From: Chthoniobacter flavus
GTDB lineage: Bacteria > Verrucomicrobiota > Verrucomicrobiia > Chthoniobacterales > Terrimicrobiaceae
Length of the DNA stretch: 7,344 bases
Assembly (NCBI GenBank): GCA_945903555.1
Contig: CAMDOJ010000089.1
Coordinates: forward strand, 1-7,344
Reading direction: 5' to 3'
Below the pieces are notes generated by a model. It searched no databases, was not told where the DNA came from, and saw nothing but the letters and a program-made list of their open reading frames with translations. Both the position numbers and the translations under genes were made by a program. Numbering within the stretch: the first letter of the stretch is position 1; each line of letters starts with the position of its first letter. Shown here piece after piece: positions 1 to 5,910 of this stretch.

Positions 1-245
1 GCGGAGCTGCCCCGGAGAGCGGTAATCCACGCGATTCGAAGGCCGCAAAGCACAGTGAAATTGATTATCCCAAATCGTTTAACATCATAGATTTGATCCA
101 GATCTGGGTTCACTCCCGTGAGGAGCAGAAAGATCCTGACGCGAAAGAGCAAATATTCCGACCGGCAACGTCCAGGCAAATTCCCACCAAGCCGATTCAG
201 AATGGCCCGACATCAGGATTCCTTACCAAATCTGATGAGCACTAA
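1..245 (+). CDS. C-terminal end of an unrecognised protein (5' end outside the window)
   Basis: A reading frame whose first complete codon is at position 3 stays open for 80 codons and ends at TAA 243-245. It has no start in the window, so it would be the tail of a gene entering from the left. The translation looks protein-like: mostly polar and charged (Asp, Glu, Lys, Pro-rich near the end), with one hydrophobic patch (SFNIIDLIQIWV) around residues 29-40, followed by a basic/proline-rich tail ending TKSDEH. No signature motif, membrane segment or known domain is recognisable, and no function is proposed. The next gene remnant starts about 220 bp downstream on the same strand, so the two are probably not one operon. 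The frame could be open by chance: 80 codons is suggestive, not decisive. Confidence 0.45.
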   Translation, partial: GAAPESGNPRDSKAAKHSEIDYPKSFNIIDLIQIWVHSREEQKDPDAKEQIFRPATSRQIPTKPIQNGPTSGFLTKSDEH

Positions 246-451
246 AGCCACGACGATTGGTCGGGGAGTTTCTGGGAAAAAGGGAGGCGGGGTTCGCGGA
301 GTTGAGGGCTGGTAGGAAGGGGGGCTCTGAAAAACGAACTGGCTGCGGAATTGACAAAACAGACAGCGGTTTCGATGGGGGTGGATCGCAAAGGAACTCA
401 ATGCTGGGGGGCGAAGAGCGAGATGGAATGCGCTGAGGGGGCGGTGAAAAT
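246..451. other. G-rich, purine-biased intergenic region
   Basis: Between the stop of the left partial gene and the dinJ remnant there is no convincing gene. The plus strand is strongly purine-biased and carries repeated runs of G: at 263-266, 274-276, 282-284, 289-292, 306-308, 319-324, 377-381, 406-411 and 437-441. Open frames on the minus strand here translate to low-complexity Pro/Ser-rich sequence, which is what C-runs produce by chance. No clear intrinsic terminator for the upstream gene is visible. Confidence 0.6.
263..292 (+). other. Candidate G-quadruplex motif
   Basis: Four G-tracts of 4, 3, 3 and 4 (263-266, 274-276, 282-284, 289-292) are separated by loops of 7, 5 and 4 nt. This fits the usual pattern of four tracts of at least three G with loops of 1-7 nt. 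It lies about 18 nt after the stop of the left partial gene, on its coding strand, so a transcript would carry it. Whether it folds or has a role cannot be judged from sequence. Confidence 0.5.
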
Positions 452-460
452 GGAGGTGAT
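452..460 (+). promoter_or_regulatory. Strong Shine-Dalgarno of the dinJ remnant
   Basis: GGAGGTGAT is a nine-base match to the anti-Shine-Dalgarno end of 16S rRNA. It stands 6 nt before the ATG at 467-469, an optimal distance. It is the best ribosome binding site in the window, although the ORF it serves stops after 20 codons. This supports 467 as the ancestral antitoxin start. Confidence 0.6.
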
Positions 461-466
461 AAGTTA

Positions 467-738
467 ATGGAAAAAATGTGGATGTATGGGGCTGATTTTT
501 CTTTTCTAGTTAAAATAATCAACGCTTGAAATGTGTTGTATATGAGATGCAGGTTGTCAATGAACCTACAGAGGCCATTCGTCTTTTCTATCGGCAGATT
601 GCCATCAGGAAGTCGTTTCCCTTAGAATTACATGTGCCCAACAAGTTGACCGCTTCCGTACTCTCGAAGAGCGATAGAGACGAAGATATTGAGACGTTTG
701 AGTCTTCCGTTGCATTGTATGCTTCCTGGAACGAATGA
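467..738 (+). pseudogene. dinJ: Decayed DinJ/RelB-type antitoxin gene
   Basis: This is a RelB/DinJ-family antitoxin that would have bound and neutralised the YafQ-type toxin encoded just downstream. The C-terminal two thirds read in one frame from about 544 to the TGA at 736-738 and contain the family hallmark PTEAIRLFYRQIAI, then FPLELHVPN and an acidic tail ending YASWNE. The N-terminal part lies in another frame: ATG 467 opens a 20-codon ORF (MEKMWMYGADFSFLVKIINA) closed by TGA 527-529. Beyond that stop the same frame reads NVLY, and a 2-nt slip near 541-543 then joins it to EMQVV. Reading through both lesions gives a normal-length antitoxin of about 90 residues, with the position of A-(E)-NVLYEM matching the first helix of the family. 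The intact frame alone could start at TTG 526 but would lack the DNA-binding strand. The stop overlaps the toxin ATG (ATGA at 735-738), the usual toxin-antitoxin coupling. The family call is firm; the exact N-terminal reconstruction is inference. Confidence 0.75.
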
Positions 739-996
739 AAGTCAGTCAGACCAAGCAGTTCAATAAGGATATTTAGCGCTTAGGGAAGAGAGGTAAAACC
801 TTGGCAAACTGAAAGAGGTTATTGAGTTGCTAATTAAAAAAAGCCTTTGCCGCCGAAACATCGAGATCATCGACTGACTGGTAACTGGATTAACCACCGA
901 GACTGTCACATTGAGCCTGACTGGCTGTTAATTTACAAACTTCTCGATGACGAGCTCCGCTTGGAGAGAACCGGCACACATTCAGACCTTTTTTAA
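735..996 (+). pseudogene. yafQ: Inactivated YafQ-type mRNA interferase toxin gene
   Basis: This is the remnant of a RelE-superfamily toxin of the YafQ type, a ribosome-dependent mRNA endonuclease. The gene starts at ATG 735, inside the antitoxin stop. It reads MKVSQTKQFNKDI and meets TAG at 774-776, followed by RLGKRGKTLA. The frame is then lost by one base near 805-808; LKEVIELLIKK follows at 809-841. It is lost by one base again in the A-run 836-842, after which the rest is open from 847 to TAA 994-996. That last stretch is strikingly conserved: LPPKHRDHRLTGNW, then HIEPDWLLIYKL and RLERTGTHSDLF. It holds the counterparts of the E. coli YafQ catalytic residues (His50, His63, Asp67, His87, Phe91, from memory of the family). 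Joined, the pieces give about 88 residues, close to the usual 92. Both frame losses sit at runs of A, so sequencing error is possible for them, but the TAG is a substitution. No functional product is expected. Confidence 0.88.
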
Positions 997-1000
997 AGGC

Positions 1001-1027
1001 GAACAATGCCACCCCAAAAAATTGTTC
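1001..1027. terminator. Inverted repeat between convergent toxin genes, possible weak terminator
   Basis: GAACAAT (1001-1007) and ATTGTTC (1021-1027) form a perfect 7-bp stem around a 13-nt loop. It lies between the yafQ remnant (stop 994-996) and the end of vapC, whose TGA overlaps the right arm. On the plus strand the stem is followed by ATTTT. A second small inverted repeat, CCTTT/AAAGG, is at 987-999. The stem is AT-rich and there is no long T-run, so termination is only a possibility. Confidence 0.3.
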
Positions 1028-1439
1028 ATTTTAAAAATGGATTCGCAATTTCTAGGGATCCGATGCGCTGTCCGTGCTGCAAATCCTCAGAAAGAAGCGT
1101 CTTGGCTCCACCTGCCAACGCGGAAGCGACGACCAAGCTGTCATAAAATCTAAACCCATAACGGCCATGGATCGCCGTTGCCTGATTGAATATGGCCTGG
1201 CTCGGTAATATGCGACACTCCGGCCAAAGCCTGAGTTCGATGTAATCTGCCAAATCCCCTGGTTTGAGAGGCGCTTTGAAGCGATGCAGCGCGACCGAGG
1301 AGAACTCCTGAACGACCTGCCAACTCACAAACCAACCCTTCCGGGCAACGAGTTTTTTGGCCTTTGCCTGTTTATCAGGATCATCTCCATCGAAGCAGTA
1401 GACAAAAATGTTGGTGTCGAGAAATACTTCAGCGCTCAT
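1026..1439 (-). CDS. vapC: PIN-domain ribonuclease toxin (VapC-type)
   Basis: This 137-residue protein is a single PIN domain, the Mg2+-dependent RNase fold of VapC toxins, which cleave RNA (often tRNA or rRNA) when not held by the antitoxin. The acidic residues expected of the active site are visible: Asp8 in EVFLDTNIFVY, Glu45 in QVVQEF, Asp100 in RFYDSLVVASAL and Asp119 in LLSEDLQHGQ. The length is typical. The start ATG lies within the last codons of the antitoxin gene (11-bp overlap, different frame) and has GGAG at 1447-1450, 7 nt upstream, so translation is probably coupled. It is transcribed towards the dead dinJ-yafQ operon, and 29 bp separate the two stop codons. Nothing suggests inactivation. 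The RNA target cannot be told from sequence. Confidence 0.9.
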   Translation of the reverse strand: MSAEVFLDTNIFVYCFDGDDPDKQAKAKKLVARKGWFVSWQVVQEFSSVALHRFKAPLKPGDLADYIELRLWPECRILPSQAIFNQATAIHGRYGFRFYDSLVVASALAGGAKTLLSEDLQHGQRIGSLEIANPFLK

Positions 1440-1647
1440 TCATTTGCTCCCGAGTGAATTTGCCGCCGGCCTTGGCATACTCTAACCGCAAATCTAATTC
1501 CCTTAATTTGAGCTCCCGCTCTTGCTGCTGAACCAAATCCGCCAACCATTCACGGAACATGGCATTGATTGTGGATTTTCTTTTTCGGGCAACATCTCGT
1601 GCTGTTTCAATCAACCTCTCATCAGCGCTCAGGGTAATATTTTTCAT
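1429..1647 (-). CDS. vapB: Ribbon-helix-helix antitoxin paired with the PIN toxin (VapB-type)
   Basis: This 72-residue protein has the layout of an RHH antitoxin. A short N-terminal strand (KNITLS, residues 2-7) and two helices (about 9-23 and 26-40, with the segment TINAMFREWLADLV) form the dimeric DNA-binding part. A charged, helical C-terminal half (QQERELKLRELDLRLEYAK) would be the toxin-binding arm. It should neutralise the PIN toxin encoded immediately downstream and repress its own promoter, as is usual in the family. The ATG at 1647 is the only good start, since the N-terminal strand begins right after it. No Shine-Dalgarno sequence precedes it: the upstream bases are ACTTTCGTGTA. A promoter-like pair of boxes sits so close that the mRNA may be leaderless. 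Confidence 0.88.
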   Translation of the reverse strand: MKNITLSADERLIETARDVARKRKSTINAMFREWLADLVQQQERELKLRELDLRLEYAKAGGKFTREQMNER

Positions 1648-1650
1648 TAC

Positions 1651-1681
1651 ACGAAAGTAGTGTGCAATTAATCTGTGTCAA
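1651..1681 (-). promoter_or_regulatory. Candidate vapBC promoter with overlapping operator-like repeat
   Basis: On the minus strand a perfect TTGACA (1676-1681) is followed after 16 nt by TACTTT (1654-1659), a weak -10 (3 of 6 matches). Transcription would start about at the antitoxin ATG. A small inverted repeat, ACAC...GTGT, overlaps the -10 region; it is a possible but weak operator for the RHH antitoxin. Confidence 0.35.
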
Positions 1682-1759
1682 TCGAAAGCCTTTACAAGAT
1701 CGAGGTCTGCTTATCTGCAACATTGTGCTCTTGGGAGTCGGCGCGATCAAGCCTGCGAT

Positions 1760-1780
1760 GGCTTCTTCTTTGTTGAAGCC
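1760..1780. repeat. Inverted repeat downstream of opcA
   Basis: GGCTTC (1760-1765) and GAAGCC (1775-1780) make a perfect 6-bp stem with a 9-nt loop in the 145-bp gap between the opcA stop and the vapB start. No T-run follows on either strand, so it is not a convincing terminator. A second hairpin, CGGCAAG/CTTGCCG (7 bp, 5-nt loop), lies at 1799-1817 inside the last codons of opcA, six bases before the end of the stop codon on the minus strand. Either could help end the zwf-opcA transcript. Confidence 0.25.
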
Positions 1781-1792
1781 GTGCGGGTCCGT

Positions 1793-2899
1793 TTAAGACG
1801 GCAAGACTAACTTGCCGAGCAGAGGAAGGATGAGTTCGAGCGTTTTTGTGTAGAGAGGATGTCTTCCGGAGCGACTCAATTCAGCAAGGAGGGTGTCAGC
1901 AATTTTGCCTCTTCCTGCGGGAAGGACTTGGCGGGTGTCACGCGTTCCGGGAGCATGGATGCGGGATTCAAAGAATTCGCCGCTTTCGGAGAGTTCGAGC
2001 TCGAAAAGGGCTTCGCCGCAATGAATCGAGACGAGGGAGAGATTGGCGCCAGGAACGGCTTCGATCATAAAGGGGATGATTGAGCCATCCGGCGTAACGA
2101 AGGAATCGCTACTAATGGAGGGTTTCCAATTTAGGCGATACGCCAACCAACCCAGCAAAAGCAAACCGGTGGATCTTTTGCCTGGGGCGCATTTGAGATG
2201 GAGAGATTCGACACGGCTTAGACATGGGAAGGCGGAGGCATGATCGAACATTCCTGCAAGCGCGAAGCGCCAGGAGTGCAGGCGTGTCCAATCAAGGTCG
2301 CAGAGCACCCGATCGGGTGTATCCGACGAGGAGAGATGGTGAACGATTGCAAATTGTTGCGTAGGATTTTTCCATGTGCTGCTGTCAAAGATGAGACGAT
2401 CCACCCAACCACAGAGTTTTTCATCCAGAGGTTCTGGGAAATCCGCTTTCCACCACAGGCAGAGTGGGAGATCGGAGTCGAGGTGCGAGAAAACAATATT
2501 AGGGAGCGCATGGGCGCTGTCGCCATCTAGGCGGAATGTGATTTGCTCCGAGCAGATCTGTTGGTCGCCCTTGCCGGCGAGGTGGCAGTGGGCGCTGATC
2601 CAAGCTTGGGCTTCAGAGACAGGCGCCTGCGGATTAGACATGATCAAAATCGCACGGCAGGCGTGCTTGCGGGCCACAGTCGAAATAACCTCCGTGTCGG
2701 CAGAGAGGGATGAGGTATCTTCCGTGTAAACAATGAAATTGATCAACGAAGCTCGGGTCTTGGTGTCACCGCTGGATTCCCAGAGACGAACAAGTTCCTT
2801 TTCAATTTTGCCGATTTGCACCGGAACACCCGGATCAAACGATTCGCTCAAAGAGTTACAATCGTCTCCAAGTTGATTCATGCCGCGTGATGAGTTCAT
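1793..2899 (-). CDS. opcA: Glucose-6-phosphate dehydrogenase assembly/activator protein OpcA
   Basis: OpcA binds glucose-6-phosphate dehydrogenase and promotes its assembly and activity (known from cyanobacteria and actinobacteria). Family features seen, numbered from the chosen start: VQIGKIEKELVRLW at about 27-40, KHACRAILIM at 78-87, CSEQITFRLDG at 116-126 and DSDLPLCLWWKADFPEPLD at about 141-159. A C-terminal half with GLLLLGWLAYRLNWKP follows. The frame is open further upstream (to 3001), but that would overlap zwf by 146 bp and add a proline-rich stretch with no family similarity. ATG 2899 is preferred because GGAG (2906-2909) stands 6 nt before it, giving 368 residues and a 44-bp overlap with the zwf end. 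ATG 2881 (362 residues, 26-bp overlap) is the alternative. The overlap with zwf implies one transcript and coupled translation. Soluble, cytoplasmic. Confidence 0.88.
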   Translation of the reverse strand: MNSSRGMNQLGDDCNSLSESFDPGVPVQIGKIEKELVRLWESSGDTKTRASLINFIVYTEDTSSLSADTEVISTVARKHACRAILIMSNPQAPVSEAQAWISAHCHLAGKGDQQICSEQITFRLDGDSAHALPNIVFSHLDSDLPLCLWWKADFPEPLDEKLCGWVDRLIFDSSTWKNPTQQFAIVHHLSSSDTPDRVLCDLDWTRLHSWRFALAGMFDHASAFPCLSRVESLHLKCAPGKRSTGLLLLGWLAYRLNWKPSISSDSFVTPDGSIIPFMIEAVPGANLSLVSIHCGEALFELELSESGEFFESRIHAPGTRDTRQVLPAGRGKIADTLLAELSRSGRHPLYTKTLELILPLLGKLVLPS

Positions 2900-4391
2900 C
2901 AGCTTCTCCGGGGCCCCAAGTGCCTGAGGAATAATGGGCGAGATCATTGGAGCGGGTCGCCCAAGCGGCGTGAATGGCGTCAATGAATTTCCAAGCTTCA
3001 TCGACTTCGTCGCGGCGGGCGAAGAGGGTCGGGTCGCCGCTCATGGCGTCAAGTAGGAGGCGCTCGTAGGCCTCTGGAGTGGCTTTGCCGAAGCTTGTAC
3101 CGTAATGGAAGTCCATCTTCACTGGCTCGATACGGAGGCTGGAACCAGGCATCTTAGCACTCATGCGAAGAGAAATGCCTTCATCCGGTTGGATGCGGAT
3201 CACGAGCACGTTGTCATCGATGGATTCTCCTGTTGCTTTGAAGAGAACGGGCGGGACGCTTTTAAAGTGGATAGCGATTTCGGTGCCGCTTTTGGGTAGG
3301 CGTTTGCCGACGCGGATAAAGAAGGGGACGCCAGCCCAGCGCCAGTTGTCCACATTCACTTCTAGGGCGACGTAGGTTTCGGTGGTGGATTCGGGATCGA
3401 CATTAAGTTCGTCGCGATAGGCGGCGACGCGCTTGCCGTTGATGGCTCCGGCTCCGTATTGACCGCGGATGACGTGTTTAAAAACATCATCCCCAGTGAG
3501 AGGTCGGAGTGAGCGGAGGACTTTCACCTTCTCGTCGCGAATCGAATCGGCATCGAGTCCGGCGGGGGGCTCCATAGCGGTGAGGCAGAGAAGTTGAAGA
3601 AGGTGATTTTGAACCATGTCACGAAGAGCGCCGGATTTGTCGTAGTAGCCAGCGCGGCCTTCAACGCCTAGCGGTTCGCTGGCCGTGATTTGGACGTGGT
3701 CGATGTAGCGGGAGTTCCACATGCCTTCAAAAATCGAATTAGCAAACCGGAGGACCATGATGTTTTGGGCTGTTTCTTTACCCAAGTAGTGGTCAATGCG
3801 GTAGGTCTGCGACTCGTCGAATGCGATTTGAACGAGATCATTTAATGCACGTGCGCTAGGGAGATCGGTGCCGAAGGGTTTTTCCACAATCACACGCGCC
3901 CAAGAACCCTCGCGAACTTTGTTTAATCCGCTTTTGCTAAGATTTTCCAAGATGACTTCAAATTGGTCGGGTGAGACGGCTAGGTAAAAAAGTCGGTTGC
4001 CGCGAGTACCGCTCGCGGCGTCGAGTTCGTCGAGTTTGTGAGCGAGATCTTGGTAGCCCTCAAAATTGTCAAATGCACTGCGGTGATAGCTGACGCTGGA
4101 GGCGAAGCTTTTCCAAAGCTCATCATTGAGGCTTTGTCTGGAAAATTTTCGGGTCGCTTCCTCGAGTTCGGCACGAAATATCTCATCGGTCTTATCCCTT
4201 CGGGCAAAGCCCACAACGCTGATTGCGGGAGGCAGGGCCCCGTCCGCAGCCAGATTATAAAGGGCAGGGATGAGTTTGCGGTGCGTCAGGTCGCCAGACG
4301 CGCCGAAAATCACAAGTGTGCACGGGTCAGGCAGAGTGCGGGAGTTAAGCCCCTCGCGAAGGGGATTTGTTTTCAAGGATTCAGTTGGCAT
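2856..4391 (-). CDS. zwf: Glucose-6-phosphate 1-dehydrogenase
   Basis: Zwf oxidises glucose 6-phosphate to 6-phosphogluconolactone with NADP+, the entry step of the oxidative pentose phosphate pathway, in the cytoplasm. At 511 residues it is of normal length. The N-terminal Rossmann domain has the nucleotide-binding loop VIFGASGDLTHRKL (27-40). Next come IVEKPFG (168-174, substrate-binding Lys171) and the family signature RIDHYLGKE (198-206). The likely catalytic His263 is in MVQNHLLQ, and the C-terminal alpha/beta domain includes FFIRVGKRLPK (357-367). The N-terminal leader (NPLREGL...LPDPCTLVIF) resembles cyanobacterial Zwf, which fits the overlapping opcA partner. I see only two cysteines, Cys24 and Cys269, so cyanobacterial-style regulation through a cysteine pair is not evident. 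ATG 4391 has no Shine-Dalgarno; a -10-like TATAAT lies 9 nt upstream. Confidence 0.97.
   Translation of the reverse strand: MPTESLKTNPLREGLNSRTLPDPCTLVIFGASGDLTHRKLIPALYNLAADGALPPAISVVGFARRDKTDEIFRAELEEATRKFSRQSLNDELWKSFASSVSYHRSAFDNFEGYQDLAHKLDELDAASGTRGNRLFYLAVSPDQFEVILENLSKSGLNKVREGSWARVIVEKPFGTDLPSARALNDLVQIAFDESQTYRIDHYLGKETAQNIMVLRFANSIFEGMWNSRYIDHVQITASEPLGVEGRAGYYDKSGALRDMVQNHLLQLLCLTAMEPPAGLDADSIRDEKVKVLRSLRPLTGDDVFKHVIRGQYGAGAINGKRVAAYRDELNVDPESTTETYVALEVNVDNWRWAGVPFFIRVGKRLPKSGTEIAIHFKSVPPVLFKATGESIDDNVLVIRIQPDEGISLRMSAKMPGSSLRIEPVKMDFHYGTSFGKATPEAYERLLLDAMSGDPTLFARRDEVDEAWKFIDAIHAAWATRSNDLAHYSSGTWGPGEADELITRHESTWRRL
2906..2909 (-). promoter_or_regulatory. Shine-Dalgarno deciding the opcA start
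   Basis: On the minus strand CCGGAGAAGCTG precedes the ATG at 2899, with GGAG 6 nt from it, inside the zwf coding region. Neither the more upstream ATG at 3001 nor the downstream one at 2881 has a comparable site. Confidence 0.45.
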
Positions 4392-4400
4392 TAGTAATTA

Positions 4401-4427
4401 ATTATAGTTCCCTTGCAGTTAGATCAA
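4401..4427 (-). promoter_or_regulatory. Candidate zwf-opcA promoter
   Basis: On the minus strand a perfect TATAAT (4401-4406) is preceded by TTGATC (4422-4427, 4 of 6 matches to the -35) at a short 15-nt spacing. The predicted start point is only about 3 nt from the zwf ATG, so the message would be leaderless or nearly so, consistent with the lack of a Shine-Dalgarno. It lies in the 91-bp gap after fumC, suggesting zwf-opcA has its own transcription start. The boxes are inferred by eye. Confidence 0.4.
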
Positions 4428-4482
4428 TGGCTAAAAGGGTCAGTACGATGGATGGTGGATACCTGCAGTCGGAACTATCGGA

Positions 4483-5892
4483 TTAGGAGTGGGTCATATT
4501 TTTAGCGATGACCCAATGGTCAAACTGCTCGGCGTTGAGGTAGCCTAGGGCGATGGCGGCTTCCTTGAGGCTCGAAGCTTCTTTGTGGGCTTTCTTGGCG
4601 ATCTGGGCGGATTTGTCGTAGCCGATGTGGGGATTGAGTGCGGTGACGAGCATGAGGGAATTTTCCACATAGCGTGCGATGACGTCGAGGTTCGGTTCGA
4701 TGCCGACGGCGCAATGGTCGTTGAAGGAATGGCATCCAGCCGCAAGTAGTCGGACGGAGTGCAGAAAATTATGAACAATAAGTGGCTTGAAGACGTTGAG
4801 TTCGAAATTGCCTTGGGATGCAGCGATGCCGATGGCGGCGTCGTTGCCCATCACTTGAACGGAAAGCATTGTGAGAGCTTCGGATTGGGTTGGATTGACT
4901 TTGCCGGGCATGATGGACGAACCGGGCTCATTTTCGGGAATGGTGAGTTCGCCCAAGCCGCAACGGGGGCCGGAAGCGAGCCAGCGGATGTCATTGGCAA
5001 TTTTCATGAGTGCACAGGCGAGGGCTTTGACTGCTCCGCTAGCGATGACAAATTCATTGTGGCCGGACAGGGCGGCGAACTTGTTCGGTGCGGATGAGAA
5101 GGGAAGTTGGGTTAGCTTGGCGATGTGAGCAGCGGCGCGGTCGCCGAATTCGGGATGGGCATTCAATCCCGTGCCCACGGCGGTGCCGCCAATGGCGAGT
5201 TGGTAAAGGCCGCCAAGAGACGATTCGATGTCCTTCATGGCCTGATCGAGCATGGCTACGTATCCCGAGAACTCCTGACCGAGCGTGAGTGGGGTGGCAT
5301 CCTGAAGATGAGTGCGCCCGATTTTTACAATATCTGCAAAAGCGGTTGCCTTCGCATCGAGGGTATTGCGCAGTTTCTTCACAGCGGGAATGAGAACCTC
5401 GAGCACAACGACAGCCGAAGCGATCGACATGGCAGTTGGGAAAGTGTCATTGGACGATTGCGACATGTTGACATCGTCATTCGGGTGGATCGGCTTTTTG
5501 CTGCCTTTCTCACCGCCAGCGATAGCGATGGCGCGGTTCGAAATAACCTCGTTCGCATTCATGTTGCTCTGCGTGCCGGAACCCGTCTGCCAGATGCGAA
5601 GTGGAAAGTGGGCATCGAGTTTGCCGGCGATCACTTCATCGGCAGCTTGCGAAATGAGTTCGCATTTTTCTTTTGCGAGTTTGCCCAAGTCAGCATTCGC
5701 CATGGCGGCGGCTTTTTTGAGAACACCCAAGGCTTTGATCATTTCGGGTGGGAGGATGTCTTCGCCGATGTCAAAATGGATGAGGGAGCGCGCTGTCTGG
5801 GCGCCCCAGTAGGCGTCATGAGGAACGGGAATCTCTCCCATGGAATCGCTTTCGAGTCGGTGCGTGGCGGGGTTGTGTGGCTGAGTGATCAT
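4483..5892 (-). CDS. fumC: Class II fumarate hydratase
   Basis: FumC interconverts fumarate and L-malate in the TCA cycle; it is an oxygen-stable, iron-free homotetramer in the cytoplasm. At 469 residues it matches the family. Visible signatures: the N-terminal SMGEIPVPHDAYWGAQTARS (17-36), WQTGSGTQSNMNANEV (101-116), HPNDDVNMSQSSND (136-149), GRTHLQDATPLTLGQE (192-207, with His195 as the counterpart of E. coli His188) and the superfamily signature GSSIMPGKVNP (324-334), whose mobile Ser loop supplies the catalytic serine. The specificity segments agree with fumarase rather than aspartase or argininosuccinate lyase. ATG 5892 has no obvious Shine-Dalgarno and lies 18 nt after the nitroreductase stop, so it may be read from the same transcript. 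No damage is seen. Confidence 0.97.
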   Translation of the reverse strand: MITQPHNPATHRLESDSMGEIPVPHDAYWGAQTARSLIHFDIGEDILPPEMIKALGVLKKAAAMANADLGKLAKEKCELISQAADEVIAGKLDAHFPLRIWQTGSGTQSNMNANEVISNRAIAIAGGEKGSKKPIHPNDDVNMSQSSNDTFPTAMSIASAVVVLEVLIPAVKKLRNTLDAKATAFADIVKIGRTHLQDATPLTLGQEFSGYVAMLDQAMKDIESSLGGLYQLAIGGTAVGTGLNAHPEFGDRAAAHIAKLTQLPFSSAPNKFAALSGHNEFVIASGAVKALACALMKIANDIRWLASGPRCGLGELTIPENEPGSSIMPGKVNPTQSEALTMLSVQVMGNDAAIGIAASQGNFELNVFKPLIVHNFLHSVRLLAAGCHSFNDHCAVGIEPNLDVIARYVENSLMLVTALNPHIGYDKSAQIAKKAHKEASSLKEAAIALGYLNAEQFDHWVIAKNMTHS

Positions 5893-5910
5893 TTTGGAAG
5901 TTAGGAAGCG

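Noticed and set aside
351..380. TTGACA at 351-356 as a promoter for the dinJ remnant
   Set aside because: No -10-like hexamer is found at 16-18 nt, and it is more than 100 bp from the antitoxin start.
223..522. 99-codon minus-strand frame opposite the G-rich region
   Set aside because: The product is Pro/Ser-rich low complexity, as expected from C-runs, with no ribosome site or family similarity. It also runs across the dinJ remnant's start.
947..1153. 68-codon plus-strand frame across the yafQ end and vapC
   Set aside because: It is out of frame with the conserved YafQ C-terminus and antisense to vapC; no motif seen.
2900..3001. Longer OpcA start at 3001
   Set aside because: It would add a proline-rich segment encoded within zwf and a 146-bp overlap, without family similarity. 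A better start with GGAG is at 2899.
5125..5904. 259-codon plus-strand frame opposite fumC
   Set aside because: It lies entirely antisense to a highly conserved fumarase. Long antisense frames are common opposite such codon usage, and the translation has no recognisable domain.
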